Part shown: piece after piece, positions 1 to 7,558 of the stretch
Numbering within the stretch: position 1 is the first letter of the stretch
Layout: the number at the start of each line of letters is the position of its first letter
NCBI GenBank assembly: GCA_015519965.1
Contig: WIAM01000088.1
Location: 1-37,267, forward strand
From: Thermaceae bacterium
GTDB lineage: Bacteria > Deinococcota > Deinococci > Deinococcales > Marinithermaceae
Length of the DNA stretch: 37,267 nucleotides
Direction of reading: 5' to 3'
Program-made: the position numbers and the translations under genes
Notes under the pieces: model-generated
The model's input: the letters and a program-made list of their open reading frames with translations, nothing else
Databases searched by the model: none
What the model was told of the DNA's origin: nothing

Positions 1-46
1 GGCCACGGCAGGGGCCCGGATCCCGAACCGACGGGCTTCCACTTGG

Positions 47-52
47 TACAAT
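47..52 (+). promoter_or_regulatory. -10 hexamer of a probable leaderless promoter for hisC
   Basis: TACAAT lies exactly 7 bases before the GTG start of hisC and no Shine-Dalgarno sequence is present. This is the layout of leaderless transcripts in the Deinococcota. I see no convincing -35 box. Bases 1-46 hold no gene that I can support. Confidence 0.5.
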
Positions 53-59
53 CTTCATC

Positions 60-1130
60 GTGAAGGCCTTCAAACCGCACGTCCTCGAGCTTCCCGACTA
101 CCCCTACACCCACCACCAGGCACCGATCAAGCTCGATCAGAACGAGAGCCCCTACGACATTCCCGAAGCCATCAAGGCCGAGATCGCCGAGGCGCTGCAA
201 AAGGCCCCGCTCAACCGCTACCCCGAGATGAACGCCGAGCGCCTGGTCGAAGCTATCGCCGATTTCGAGGGCTGGGAGGCCTCGGGGGTGGTGGTGGCCG
301 GAGGCTCGAACGTGCTCCTGACCGCGCTGGCCCTGGCGGCGCGGAAAGTGCTGGACGTCGTTCCCTCGTTCTCCCTCTACAAATGGTCGGCCCGGGTCAC
401 TGGCACCCCATGGGAGGGCATCCCCCTGGGTGAGGACTTCGAGCTCCCCGTGGCCGAGATCGAGCGCCATTTGAGCGAGTCGGAGGAGGCAGGAGTCTTC
501 TTCTTCCCCAACCCCCACGCCCCTTCAGGCCGGTTCTGGTCCCCGGAAACGGTGCGCGCGCTCGCCGAGGCCGCCGGGAAAGGGGGCTGGCTGATGGTGG
601 TCGACGAGGCCTACTACCACTTCGCCCCGGCCGATTTCAAACGGGAAGCCCGGGAGATGCCCCACGTCGTCATCTCGAGGACCTTCTCCAAAGCCTGGGG
701 CCTGGCCGGGGTTCGCCTCGGCTACCTCCTCGCCCACCCCGAGGTGGCCAAGGAGGTGCGCAAACTCCTTCCCCCCTTCCGCGTCCCCACCCCCACGCTG
801 ATCACCGCCCAGGTGGTTCTGGAAAACCCCGGCTACCTCACCGAAACCGCCGAGAAGATCCGCCGCGAGTGCGAGCGCGTCTACATCGAGCTGAAGACCC
901 ACCCCACCTGGAAGGCCTACAAAAGCCACACCAACTTCCTCTGCATCCGAACCCCGGATGCCGAAGCCGCATTCAAAGGGCTCCTGGCCCGCGGCATCCT
1001 GGTCCGGCGCATGGACAACCAGCCGGGCCTCGAGGGCTGCATCCGGGTCACCATCGGGACGCCGGTGGAAAACGATGCCTTTTTGAAGGCGGCCTTTGAG
1101 CTCGGGGAGGGCGTCGATGCGGAAGGCTAG
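60..1130 (+). CDS. hisC: Histidinol-phosphate aminotransferase
   Basis: A cytoplasmic PLP enzyme that converts imidazole-acetol phosphate and glutamate to histidinol phosphate in histidine synthesis. The 356-residue product is normal in length for HisC. It has the family N-terminal motif KLDQNESPY, the PNPHAPSG segment, VDEAYYHF, and the Schiff-base lysine in SRTFSKAWGLAGVRLGY at about residue 211. The conserved arginine of the substrate site appears near the C-terminus in GCIRVTIGT. The start is GTG at 60, preceded at 7 bases by TACAAT, so it is probably translated without a leader. hisB begins inside its last codons, so the two are translationally coupled. Related class I/II aminotransferases such as aromatic ones cannot be excluded from sequence alone, but the hisB-hisH neighbourhood makes HisC very likely. 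Confidence 0.95.
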   Translation: MKAFKPHVLELPDYPYTHHQAPIKLDQNESPYDIPEAIKAEIAEALQKAPLNRYPEMNAERLVEAIADFEGWEASGVVVAGGSNVLLTALALAARKVLDVVPSFSLYKWSARVTGTPWEGIPLGEDFELPVAEIERHLSESEEAGVFFFPNPHAPSGRFWSPETVRALAEAAGKGGWLMVVDEAYYHFAPADFKREAREMPHVVISRTFSKAWGLAGVRLGYLLAHPEVAKEVRKLLPPFRVPTPTLITAQVVLENPGYLTETAEKIRRECERVYIELKTHPTWKAYKSHTNFLCIRTPDAEAAFKGLLARGILVRRMDNQPGLEGCIRVTIGTPVENDAFLKAAFELGEGVDAEG

Positions 1131-1701
1131 CATCGAGCGCCTCACCCAGGAAACCGAGATCCGCCTCGAGCTCGGCCTCGATGGCCCGGCCCAGGGCGAG
1201 ATCGAAACCGGCCTGCCTTTCCTCGACCACATGCTCCGCCAGCTCCAGCGCCACGGCCGGTTCTGGCTCCAGGTCAAAGCCCGGGGCGACCTCGAGGTCG
1301 ACGCCCACCACCTGGTCGAAGACGTCGGCATCGCTTTTGGCATGGCCCTGGACCGGGCGCTCGGAACCCGCGGCGGAATCGAGCGCTACGGCGATGCCTT
1401 CGCACCCATGGACGAAACGCTGGTACACGCGGTCGTCGACCTCTCGGGGCGGGCGTACCTGGGCTTTCGGCCCGAGGCCCTCGAGGTCTTCGGCGCCCCC
1501 GGCGGCATGAACGTCTTTCACCTCAGGGAGTTCTTGCGCGGTTTTGCCAACCACGGCCGGCTGACCCTCCACCTCCGCGTACTCGAGGGCAAGGAGGCCC
1601 ACCACGTCATCGAGGCCAGCTTCAAGGCCCTGGCCCGCTCGCTCTATCGCGCGACCCGGGTAACCCGCGACGACCTGCCGAGCACCAAGGAACTCATCTA
1701 A
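1117..1701 (+). CDS. hisB: Imidazoleglycerol-phosphate dehydratase
   Basis: Catalyses dehydration of imidazole glycerol phosphate to imidazole acetol phosphate, the step before HisC. The 194-residue product is a stand-alone dehydratase with no fused phosphatase. Metal-binding histidine motifs of the family are visible: FLDHMLRQLQRHG, DAHHLVEDVGIAFG and the C-terminal EAHHVIEASFKALARSL. I place the start at ATG 1117 rather than the TTG at 1096, because GGGGAGG at 1104-1110 sits 6 bases upstream and the protein then begins in the usual place. It overlaps the end of hisC by 14 bases, and hisH follows after a 6-base gap, so the three form one operon. Confidence 0.95.
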   Translation: MRKASIERLTQETEIRLELGLDGPAQGEIETGLPFLDHMLRQLQRHGRFWLQVKARGDLEVDAHHLVEDVGIAFGMALDRALGTRGGIERYGDAFAPMDETLVHAVVDLSGRAYLGFRPEALEVFGAPGGMNVFHLREFLRGFANHGRLTLHLRVLEGKEAHHVIEASFKALARSLYRATRVTRDDLPSTKELI

Positions 1702-1707
1702 CCCATC

Positions 1708-2331
1708 ATGAAGACCCTGCTCATCGACTACGGATCGGGCAACCTGCGCAGTGTGGCCAAGGCCCTCGAGGCCAGCGGGTTCGAGGTCGAACTCTCCGCC
1801 GATCCCGGCCGGGCGGCGGGAAAAGACCTGCTCGTCCTGCCCGGGCAGGGGCACTTCGGCCAGGTGATGGCCGCCTTCAAAAGCTCGGGGTTTGAGGGCG
1901 CGGTGCGGCGCCACCTCGAGGCGAAAAAGCCCTTTTTGGGCATCTGCGTCGGCCTGCAGCTGCTCTTCGAGGCCTCCGAGGAAGCCCCGGAGGTACCCGG
2001 GCTCGGGATCTTGCCGGGAAGCGTCCGCCGCTTCAGGGCGGGCAAGGTCCCCCATATGGGCTGGAACCAGGTGGCCTTCGCGCCCGGCTCTCCGTTCGCC
2101 GATCTCGACGGCCGCTTCTTCTACTTCGTGCACTCCTACTACGCCCCGCGCCTCCCTGGCTCCGAAGGCATTACCGACTACCACGGTACCGTCTTCACCG
2201 CCGTGTTCCGCGCGGGCAACCTGATCGCCCCCCAGTTCCACCCCGAAAAATCGAGCCGCGCCGGGCTCGCCTTCCTCGAGCGCACCCGGCGCTACTTCGA
2301 GGCGCTGCTCGGCGACGAAACGGGCGGATAA
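1708..2331 (+). CDS. hisH: Imidazole glycerol phosphate synthase, glutaminase subunit
   Basis: A class I glutamine amidotransferase that supplies ammonia to HisF for making imidazole glycerol phosphate and AICAR. The 207 residues contain the nucleophile elbow GICVGLQLLFE with Cys at about residue 80, and the His/Glu pair in QFHPEKS at about residues 178 and 180. The oxyanion-strand motif LPGQGHFGQVM is near residue 50. It starts 6 bases after hisB with no clear ribosome binding site, which suggests coupling. Its partner hisF is not in this window, and the next gene points the other way, so the operon ends here. Confidence 0.95.
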   Translation: MKTLLIDYGSGNLRSVAKALEASGFEVELSADPGRAAGKDLLVLPGQGHFGQVMAAFKSSGFEGAVRRHLEAKKPFLGICVGLQLLFEASEEAPEVPGLGILPGSVRRFRAGKVPHMGWNQVAFAPGSPFADLDGRFFYFVHSYYAPRLPGSEGITDYHGTVFTAVFRAGNLIAPQFHPEKSSRAGLAFLERTRRYFEALLGDETGG

Positions 2332-2350
2332 AAAGCTGGCTCGCTGGAGC

Positions 2351-3280
2351 TCAACCGGTCCCGGCGAGGGCGTCCTCGAGATCCTCCCGCCGCACCAGAC
2401 GACCCTGGGCGCCGACCTCGGTGGTGGCCAGGGCGCCGGCGACGTTGCCCAGCCGCGCCGCCTCGACCAGCGAGCGCCCCTCCATCACCGCGTGGGCAAA
2501 CGCGGCAGTAAAGGCGTCGCCGGCACCGGTGGTGTCGACCACCTGGTCCACCTCAAAAGGCTCCACCAGGGCTTCCTCATCCGGCGTGGCCACGATCGCC
2601 CCCATGGGACCGACCTTGACCACCACCCGCTCGATGCCCTCCTGCCGCAGCCGCTCAAGGCCCCCGCTGATCGAGTCCAGCTCAGTCAGCTCCCGCAGCT
2701 CGGTCCGGTTCATGAGCAGATAATCGGCCGACTTCAGGCTGCTCACCAGCATCGGCCCCACCTGCCGCACCGCACCGGTCCCCAGGTCGATGAAGACGGG
2801 GATGTTGCGGCGCTTGGCCGCGGTGATGGCCTTGAGAGTGTAGGCCTTTTGCGGTCCGCCCACGAGCGCGTAGGCCGAGAGCACCAGGGCATCGGTCTGG
2901 TCCAGGAACCTGGGCTTAAAGAGCGAGGCGTCGAGGTAACGGCTGGCGCCAATGCTCGCCACCATGCTCCGCTCGCCTCCGGGGAAAAGGAAGACCAGGA
3001 TTGAGGTCGTCGCGTGCTCGGGGTCCTCCTGGAGGTACCTGAGGTCCACGCCGGCGCGCCGCACGCCCTCGAGGGCCACCTCCTTGAGCGGCCCCGTCCC
3101 CACGCGCGAGGCGAGGAAACTTCGGTGACCCAGGCTGGCCAGCTGCGCGGCCAGGGTCGCCCCGGCACCACCGGGTTTGTAGAGCGCCCGCTTGGCAGAC
3201 ACTTCCTCCCCCGCTTGTGGCAAGCGGTCCACAAGGTAAATCAGGTCAACTGAAACATCACCGATCACAAAGAAGCGCAT
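2351..3280 (-). CDS. PfkB-family carbohydrate (ribokinase-like) kinase
   Basis: A 309-residue ATP-dependent sugar or nucleoside kinase of the ribokinase/PfkB fold. PfkB signature 1 is present (KPGGAGATLAAQLASLG, residues about 35-51), as is signature 2 with the catalytic aspartate (DTTGAGDAFTAAFAHAV, about residues 250-266). The substrate cannot be told from sequence; ribose, fructose, 2-keto-3-deoxygluconate and adenosine are all used by this family. The ATG at 3280 follows AGGAGG by about 7 bases, so unlike many neighbours this gene has a leader and a strong ribosome site. It runs convergent to hisH with 19 bases between them. Confidence 0.85.
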   Translation of the reverse strand: MRFFVIGDVSVDLIYLVDRLPQAGEEVSAKRALYKPGGAGATLAAQLASLGHRSFLASRVGTGPLKEVALEGVRRAGVDLRYLQEDPEHATTSILVFLFPGGERSMVASIGASRYLDASLFKPRFLDQTDALVLSAYALVGGPQKAYTLKAITAAKRRNIPVFIDLGTGAVRQVGPMLVSSLKSADYLLMNRTELRELTELDSISGGLERLRQEGIERVVVKVGPMGAIVATPDEEALVEPFEVDQVVDTTGAGDAFTAAFAHAVMEGRSLVEAARLGNVAGALATTEVGAQGRLVRREDLEDALAGTG

Positions 3281-3310
3281 CTACGCGGCCTCCTGCCTTT
3301 GGCTTAACCC

Positions 3311-3316
3311 ACTATA
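3311..3316 (-). promoter_or_regulatory. -10 hexamer of the PfkB-kinase promoter
   Basis: On the minus strand TATAGT lies about 30 bases upstream of the kinase ATG at 3280, which leaves room for a leader carrying the AGGAGG site. No good -35 box is visible. This suggests the kinase is transcribed separately from ksgA, although readthrough is possible. Confidence 0.4.
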
Positions 3317-3345
3317 ACGCGTTTTCTGAGGAACGATTGAGCGTT

Positions 3346-4185
3346 CTATCGAGAAGCGTCGGCGCCAGTCAGGATCGAGCGCAACCGCTTAAAGTGCGCG
3401 AGCGAGAGCGCCTCTCCCCGCACCTTGGGGTCGAGCCCGAGCAGGGTCAGCGCGCTTAAGACCTCGATCCTGTCGTAGCCCGCGGCCTCGAGGTTGTTCA
3501 CAAGCGTCCGGCGTCGGGCGCGGAAGGCGGCCTCGATCAGGGAAAAGAGCAAGGGATCGTCGGCAACGCCCTTGGGCTCGATCCGCACGATGGTGGACGT
3601 GACCTCGGGGCGGGGGAAAAACACCGCCGGCGGCACGTCGCGGAGCTTTTCCACCGTGGCGTGATGGGCGATCCGTAGCGACAAGATCCCGTAATCCCTT
3701 TCGCCGGGGCGGGCCATCATCCGCCGGGCCACCTCGCGCTGGACCATGACCACCAGTCTTCGGAATCGCCTCGAGGTCAGCAACCGAACCAGCAGGGGCG
3801 TGGCGATGTTGTAGGGAAGGTTGGAAACGAAGAGACTGCCCTCGGGCACCTCATCCCAGGGAAAACCCAGGGCATCGGCGAATACGACTTCGACCCGATC
3901 TTGGGGCAAAACCGCATCGAGCAAGGGGGCAAGCCGCAGGTCTTTTTCCACCGCCACCACCTCTGCCCCCGCCTCGGCGAGCGAGAGCGTGAGGGCGCCG
4001 GCGCCGGGGCCCACCTCGTACACCCGGTCCCCGGGCCCGACCCCGGCTGATCGAACGATGAAGGCAAGGAGGTTCGGATCGACGAGGAAGTGCTGCCCAA
4101 ACCCCTTTTTTAACCTCAAGCCCTGCCGCGAAAGCAGCGCCCGCAGGCCTCGCAGCGTTCGAGGGTCGGCTTGGCCCTGACTCAT
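3346..4185 (-). CDS. rsmA: 16S rRNA adenine dimethyltransferase
   Basis: KsgA/RsmA dimethylates two adjacent adenines in helix 45 of 16S rRNA using S-adenosylmethionine. The 279 residues carry the N-terminal KKGFGQHFLVDPNLL motif, the SAM-binding loop YEVGPGAGALTLSLAEAG (about residues 55-72), the acidic VEKDLRLAPLL, and the catalytic NLPYNIATPLL. The C-terminal helical domain is complete. The start ATG overlaps the stop of the upstream DdrA-like gene as ATGA, so the two are co-translated. KsgA is a late 30S assembly checkpoint, and its pairing here with a DNA-repair protein has no obvious functional logic. Confidence 0.95.
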   Translation of the reverse strand: MSQGQADPRTLRGLRALLSRQGLRLKKGFGQHFLVDPNLLAFIVRSAGVGPGDRVYEVGPGAGALTLSLAEAGAEVVAVEKDLRLAPLLDAVLPQDRVEVVFADALGFPWDEVPEGSLFVSNLPYNIATPLLVRLLTSRRFRRLVVMVQREVARRMMARPGERDYGILSLRIAHHATVEKLRDVPPAVFFPRPEVTSTIVRIEPKGVADDPLLFSLIEAAFRARRRTLVNNLEAAGYDRIEVLSALTLLGLDPKVRGEALSLAHFKRLRSILTGADASR

Positions 4186-4778
4186 GACCCCCGGGACCGC
4201 TCGAGCAACGCCCGCAACTCGCCGTAGAGCCGCTTGGTCTCCTCGGGCGTCTTGCCGTACCCCCCGTACTTGCTGACCAGGCGCGCCGCCTCCTTGCCCT
4301 TACCCTCCCGGCGCAGCCGTTCGAGGAGCCGGTCGATGAGCTCCCTCGGCCCCCGTTTCTCGGCCGGCCCCTCTTTTCCCGGCGGGGTGAAGCGCCCGGT
4401 CTCCGGGTCATACTCCACCCAGACCTTTTCCATCCGGTAGAGATGCCGCCCGATGCCGAACTTCACCGCTGCCCGTTTGAGGGCGTCGGAAAAAGCGGCT
4501 TTCAAGGTGTCGCCCTCGCCAACGTCCTCCTTCGTCACCCCGAAGACGGTGAGCCGCGCCTTGACCAGCGCCGGCTCGGGGCTGACCCGCAAGACCTCGT
4601 AGGCGTCGTGCCAGTTGGCCGGTCCAGCCACCGCATCCAGGCGGTCGAGGACCGCCCGGGCATCGACGTAGGGTACAATGAGCGCCCGCCGCTTGTCGCG
4701 CGACACCGCCTCCACCCGCCACTGCACATCCTCATCGGGAAAAGGCTCAGCCAGATCTTCCCACACGCTCGGATCCAC
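4182..4778 (-). CDS. DdrA-like Rad52/Rad22-family single-strand annealing protein
   Basis: A 198-residue protein of the Rad52_Rad22 superfamily that resembles DdrA of Deinococcus, which binds and protects DNA 3' ends after damage. The family pattern is visible: WRVEAVSRDKRRALIVPYVDARAVLDRLD near the N-terminus, the central VKARLTVFGV strand, then DTLKAAFSDALKRAAVKFGIGRHLYRM, which contains the conserved SDALKRAA helix and FGIG(R)xLY. The C-terminal 60 residues are charged and probably flexible. The start is GTG at 4778, with GAGAAT six bases upstream on the coding strand as a possible weak -10. It overlaps ksgA by 4 bases. Family membership is fairly sure; the end-protection role is inferred from the relatives. 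Confidence 0.8.
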   Translation of the reverse strand: MDPSVWEDLAEPFPDEDVQWRVEAVSRDKRRALIVPYVDARAVLDRLDAVAGPANWHDAYEVLRVSPEPALVKARLTVFGVTKEDVGEGDTLKAAFSDALKRAAVKFGIGRHLYRMEKVWVEYDPETGRFTPPGKEGPAEKRGPRELIDRLLERLRREGKGKEAARLVSKYGGYGKTPEETKRLYGELRALLERSRGS

Positions 4779-4819
4779 GGGGTCATTCTCTCACGAATGG
4801 CGGCGGCCATCCAGGCCAA

Positions 4820-4848
4820 TTGACAGCCCCATGCGCCCTTCCTAATAT
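4820..4848 (+). promoter_or_regulatory. Near-consensus sigma-70-type promoter of tRNA-Gln
   Basis: A perfect -35 box TTGACA (4820-4825) and the -10 box TAATAT (4843-4848) are separated by the ideal 17 bases. Transcription would begin near 4855, a few bases before the mature 5' end of the tRNA. This is the strongest promoter visible in the window. Confidence 0.85.
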
Positions 4849-4859
4849 GGTGGAGGCTT

Positions 4860-4933
4860 TGGGGCGTCGTCTAATGGCAGGACAGCGGACTTTGGATCCG
4901 CCGGTCGTGGTTCGAGTCCACGCGCCCCAGCCA
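4860..4933 (+). tRNA. tRNA-Gln (anticodon UUG), CCA encoded
   Basis: The sequence folds as a full cloverleaf. The 7-bp acceptor pairs 4860-4866 with 4923-4929. The anticodon stem GCGGA/TCCGC encloses the loop CTTTGGA, with anticodon TTG at 4892-4894. The T arm CGTGG-TTCGAGT-CCACG spans 4906-4922. The discriminator G is followed by an encoded CCA (4931-4933). It starts with U1, as bacterial tRNA-Gln usually does. A run of seven T follows directly at 4934-4940, probably the site where transcription ends. Confidence 0.95.
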
Positions 4934-4961
4934 TTTTTTTGTAGAACGTCGGCCCTCGGGT

Positions 4962-4967
4962 TAAAGT
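4962..4967 (+). promoter_or_regulatory. Possible -10 hexamer upstream of the receiver-domain gene
   Basis: TAAAGT sits 8 bases before ATG 4976, close to the leaderless layout seen elsewhere in the window. The alternative is a weak ribosome site, AAGGG, at 4968-4972 on a longer transcript. Confidence 0.3.
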
Positions 4968-4975
4968 AAGGGTAG

Positions 4976-5356
4976 ATGGAAGCCCTGGTGGTCAGCGCCA
5001 ACCCAACGCTCCGCACCTATATCGAGGTGACCCTTGAAGCCGAGGGGTTCCAGCCAAAAAGCTTCGCCAACGCAAAGGAGGCTCTGGCCTACCTGCGGGA
5101 ACACACGCCCGACCTCATCGTCCTCGACGACGAGGTCGGCGACAGCCTGCCGCCGCTGGACCTCGCCTGGCGGGTCAAGCGGGTCAAGCGACTCAGGGAC
5201 GTTCCCCTGGTCTATCTGGCCAGCTCCAGCGACAGCAGGACCAAGATCGCCGCACAGATGGCCCGAATCGACGAGATTTTGGTCAAGCCCCTGACCGGCG
5301 GCGAGTTCCGCCGCTTCGCGCGTCGCACCATCGAGATGCGCACCCAGCACTCCTAA
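4976..5356 (+). CDS. Degenerate response-regulator receiver (pseudo-receiver) domain protein
   Basis: A 126-residue single-domain protein with the REC (CheY-like) fold pattern: a first strand EALVVSAN, the acceptor strand DLIVLDDEV with Asp51/Asp52, the VPLVYLASSS strand with Ser83 at the switch Ser/Thr position, and the conserved ILVKPL lysine at about residue 104. The acidic pair that binds magnesium after strand 1 is missing: SAN (residues 7-9) stands where two acidic residues are expected. Canonical phosphorylation is therefore doubtful, and no output domain follows. It ends 3 bases before the PBP1A gene, so the two are almost certainly co-transcribed. A link to cell-wall synthesis is inferred only from that context. 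Confidence 0.75.
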   Translation: MEALVVSANPTLRTYIEVTLEAEGFQPKSFANAKEALAYLREHTPDLIVLDDEVGDSLPPLDLAWRVKRVKRLRDVPLVYLASSSDSRTKIAAQMARIDEILVKPLTGGEFRRFARRTIEMRTQHS

Positions 5357-5359
5357 CCC

Positions 5360-7558
5360 ATGCGTTGGCTCCGTTTGCTCGCCTTTGTTTTCCTGGCGCT
5401 CTTTTTGGGCCTCGGCGTTGGGGTGGCCACCGTCGTTTGGAACTGGAGCCGGAACCTGCCGAGCCTCGAGGCCTTCGAATCGCTCCGGCTCACTTCAACC
5501 ACCACCCTCTACGCCCGCGACGGCACCCCCATCGCCACCCTGGCCTCGGTCGAAGACGGGCGTACCGTGGGCCGGCAGCTGGTGAGCCTTTCGCAGGTCT
5601 CGCCCGCCGCCATCGCCGCCATCGTTGCCAGCGAGGACCGGCGTTTTTTCCGCCACCACGGCATCGACTGGGTTCGTTTCTTCGGCGCCCTTTACAAAAC
5701 GCTGCAAGGCGATCTCCAAGGTGGCAGCACCATCACCACCCAGGTCATCAAAAACACCCTGCTCAAACAGCTCGCCTCCCAGCGAACGCTGGAACGCAAG
5801 TTCAAGGAGTTCCTCCTCGCCACCGAGCTTGAGCGACGCTACACCAAGCGCGAGATCCTCGAGATGTACCTCAACGTCGCCTTCTGGGGCGGCAACCTCA
5901 CCGGCATCGCCGCCGCGAGCGAGGCGTATTTCGGCAAAGACCCCGCCGAGCTGACGCTCGCCGAAGGCGCCTATCTGGCCTCGCTCATCCCCGCCCCCAA
6001 CGCGCGCTACCGGGATCTGAAAGGCACCCTGGCCCGTAGCCGGCGCCTGATCCGGGAGATGGCCGAGGCGGGCTGGATCACCCCCGGTGAAGCCAAAGCG
6101 GCGCTCTCCGAACCCATCACCCCGCGCGGATGGGTCACCGAATACGGCAAGGACGGCACGCTGGTCCGCGCCGAGCTCAAAGACCCCAGCGCCCAGGTCC
6201 TCCCCGACCTCAGCGCCCAGGTGGCCACCCGCTTCGTGCTCGAGGTCCGCAAGCGCCTGCTCGAGCGCTTCGGGGCGGGCCGCGTCTTCGGTCAGGGGGG
6301 GCTCCGGGTCTACACCACGCTCGACCTGGGCATGCAGGCGGCCGCCGAGGCCGCGGCGAGCAAGGCGGTGCGCGATAAGATGCTCCCCGACGGCGCCCAG
6401 CTGGCCCTTGTCGGGATGGACCCCAAGACCGGGGAGGTCCTGGCGATGCTCGGTGCCTTGCCCGGCACCCCGGGCGAGTTCAACCGGGCCACCCAGATCC
6501 GGCGGAGCCCGGGGTCGGCGGTCAAGCCCTTCGTCTACGCCACCGCCCTCGAGGCCGGCTGGTCCCAGGCCAGCCCGGTGTGGGACAAGGAGGTCGAGTT
6601 CCCCGACCCCACCCAGCCGGAAGGGGTGTGGAAGCCGAAGAACTTCTCCGGCACCTTCCTGAACCGGCCGGTCACCATCCGATACGCCCTCGACCGCTCG
6701 CTGAACGTACCCGCGGTCCTCACCGGCGACAAGATCGGGATCCCCCGCCTCGCCGCCAAGCTCGGCGCTCTGGGCTTTGAGGTTCCAAAGCACCCCAGCC
6801 TGGCGATCGCCATCGGCGCGGTGGGCGCGAGCCCCCTGCAGATGGCTGCCGCCTACGCCAACTTCATCAACCAGGGGCGAATGCCCGAGCCCATCCTCAT
6901 CCTCCGGGTCGAAGACGAGCAGGGCAGGGTGCTCTACCAAGCCCGCCCGCACGCCAACCGGGTCTTTTCCGAGACCATCGCCTATCTGGGTTGGGACATG
7001 CTCAAAGGCTACGTCTACGACCCCGATCCCTTTGGCAAGGCGAGCCTCGCCTGGCGGGCACGGATCCCCGGCCGGGTGGTGGGCGGGAAGACCGGCACCT
7101 CGAACGAGGCCCGAGACCTCTGGTTCGCCGGCGCGACCCGGGGGCTGGTGGCGGTGGTGTGGGTCGGCCGAGACGACAACGAACCCCTCCGCTGGCGGGG
7201 CAAGGAGCCCTCGAGCTCGGTGATCAACCCCCCGATCTGGCGCGACTTCGTCGAGGAAGCGCTCCGCGGCCGCCCATCCGGCGACTTCCCACCGCCGGAT
7301 GGGCTGGTGCAACGCCGCATCGACCTCCTCGACGGCTCGCCCAGAGCGGGTGGCGTGGCGGTGTACTTCCGCGCCGGTCGCGCCCCCAGCGGGGCCACGG
7401 TGCCCATGGGAACCTTCGTTTGGGTCCCGATCGACACCTCCACCGGCTGCCCCGCCACCGCGTCCACCGGTTTTAACCGGATCACCTGGCGGGCGTTTTC
7501 TCCCGAGGCTTTGAAGCGCCTTTCTTGCCCGACGAACAGCGAGGGCAGTACCCCGTGA
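5360..7558 (+). CDS. Bifunctional class A penicillin-binding protein (PBP1A-type)
   Basis: A peptidoglycan synthase with glycosyltransferase and transpeptidase activities, anchored in the cytoplasmic membrane and acting outside it; 732 residues. An uncleaved signal anchor covers about residues 5-27. The GT51 domain shows the catalytic Glu92 in SEDRRFFRHHG, GGSTITTQ (121-128), RKFKE (146-150) and the EMYLN motif. The transpeptidase domain shows the nucleophile Ser386 in SAVK, SLN at 447-449, and KTG at 577-579 (GGKTGTSNEARDLWFAG). A short C-terminal tail with two cysteines follows. The ATG lies 3 bases after the receiver gene without its own ribosome site, which implies coupling. The tail overlaps the convergent fur gene by 77 bases. 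Confidence 0.92.
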   Translation: MRWLRLLAFVFLALFLGLGVGVATVVWNWSRNLPSLEAFESLRLTSTTTLYARDGTPIATLASVEDGRTVGRQLVSLSQVSPAAIAAIVASEDRRFFRHHGIDWVRFFGALYKTLQGDLQGGSTITTQVIKNTLLKQLASQRTLERKFKEFLLATELERRYTKREILEMYLNVAFWGGNLTGIAAASEAYFGKDPAELTLAEGAYLASLIPAPNARYRDLKGTLARSRRLIREMAEAGWITPGEAKAALSEPITPRGWVTEYGKDGTLVRAELKDPSAQVLPDLSAQVATRFVLEVRKRLLERFGAGRVFGQGGLRVYTTLDLGMQAAAEAAASKAVRDKMLPDGAQLALVGMDPKTGEVLAMLGALPGTPGEFNRATQIRRSPGSAVKPFVYATALEAGWSQASPVWDKEVEFPDPTQPEGVWKPKNFSGTFLNRPVTIRYALDRSLNVPAVLTGDKIGIPRLAAKLGALGFEVPKHPSLAIAIGAVGASPLQMAAAYANFINQGRMPEPILILRVEDEQGRVLYQARPHANRVFSETIAYLGWDMLKGYVYDPDPFGKASLAWRARIPGRVVGGKTGTSNEARDLWFAGATRGLVAVVWVGRDDNEPLRWRGKEPSSSVINPPIWRDFVEEALRGRPSGDFPPPDGLVQRRIDLLDGSPRAGGVAVYFRAGRAPSGATVPMGTFVWVPIDTSTGCPATASTGFNRITWRAFSPEALKRLSCPTNSEGSTP

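Noticed and set aside
5495-7312. A 605-codon open frame antisense to the PBP1A gene
   Set aside because: It is a shadow frame: no recognisable motif, and the opposite strand encodes an intact penicillin-binding protein.
7482-7558. A frameshift or wrong stop where the PBP and fur genes overlap by 77 bases
   Set aside because: Both C-terminal tails read smoothly in their own frames with normal stops; convergent overlaps of this size are plausible in compact genomes.
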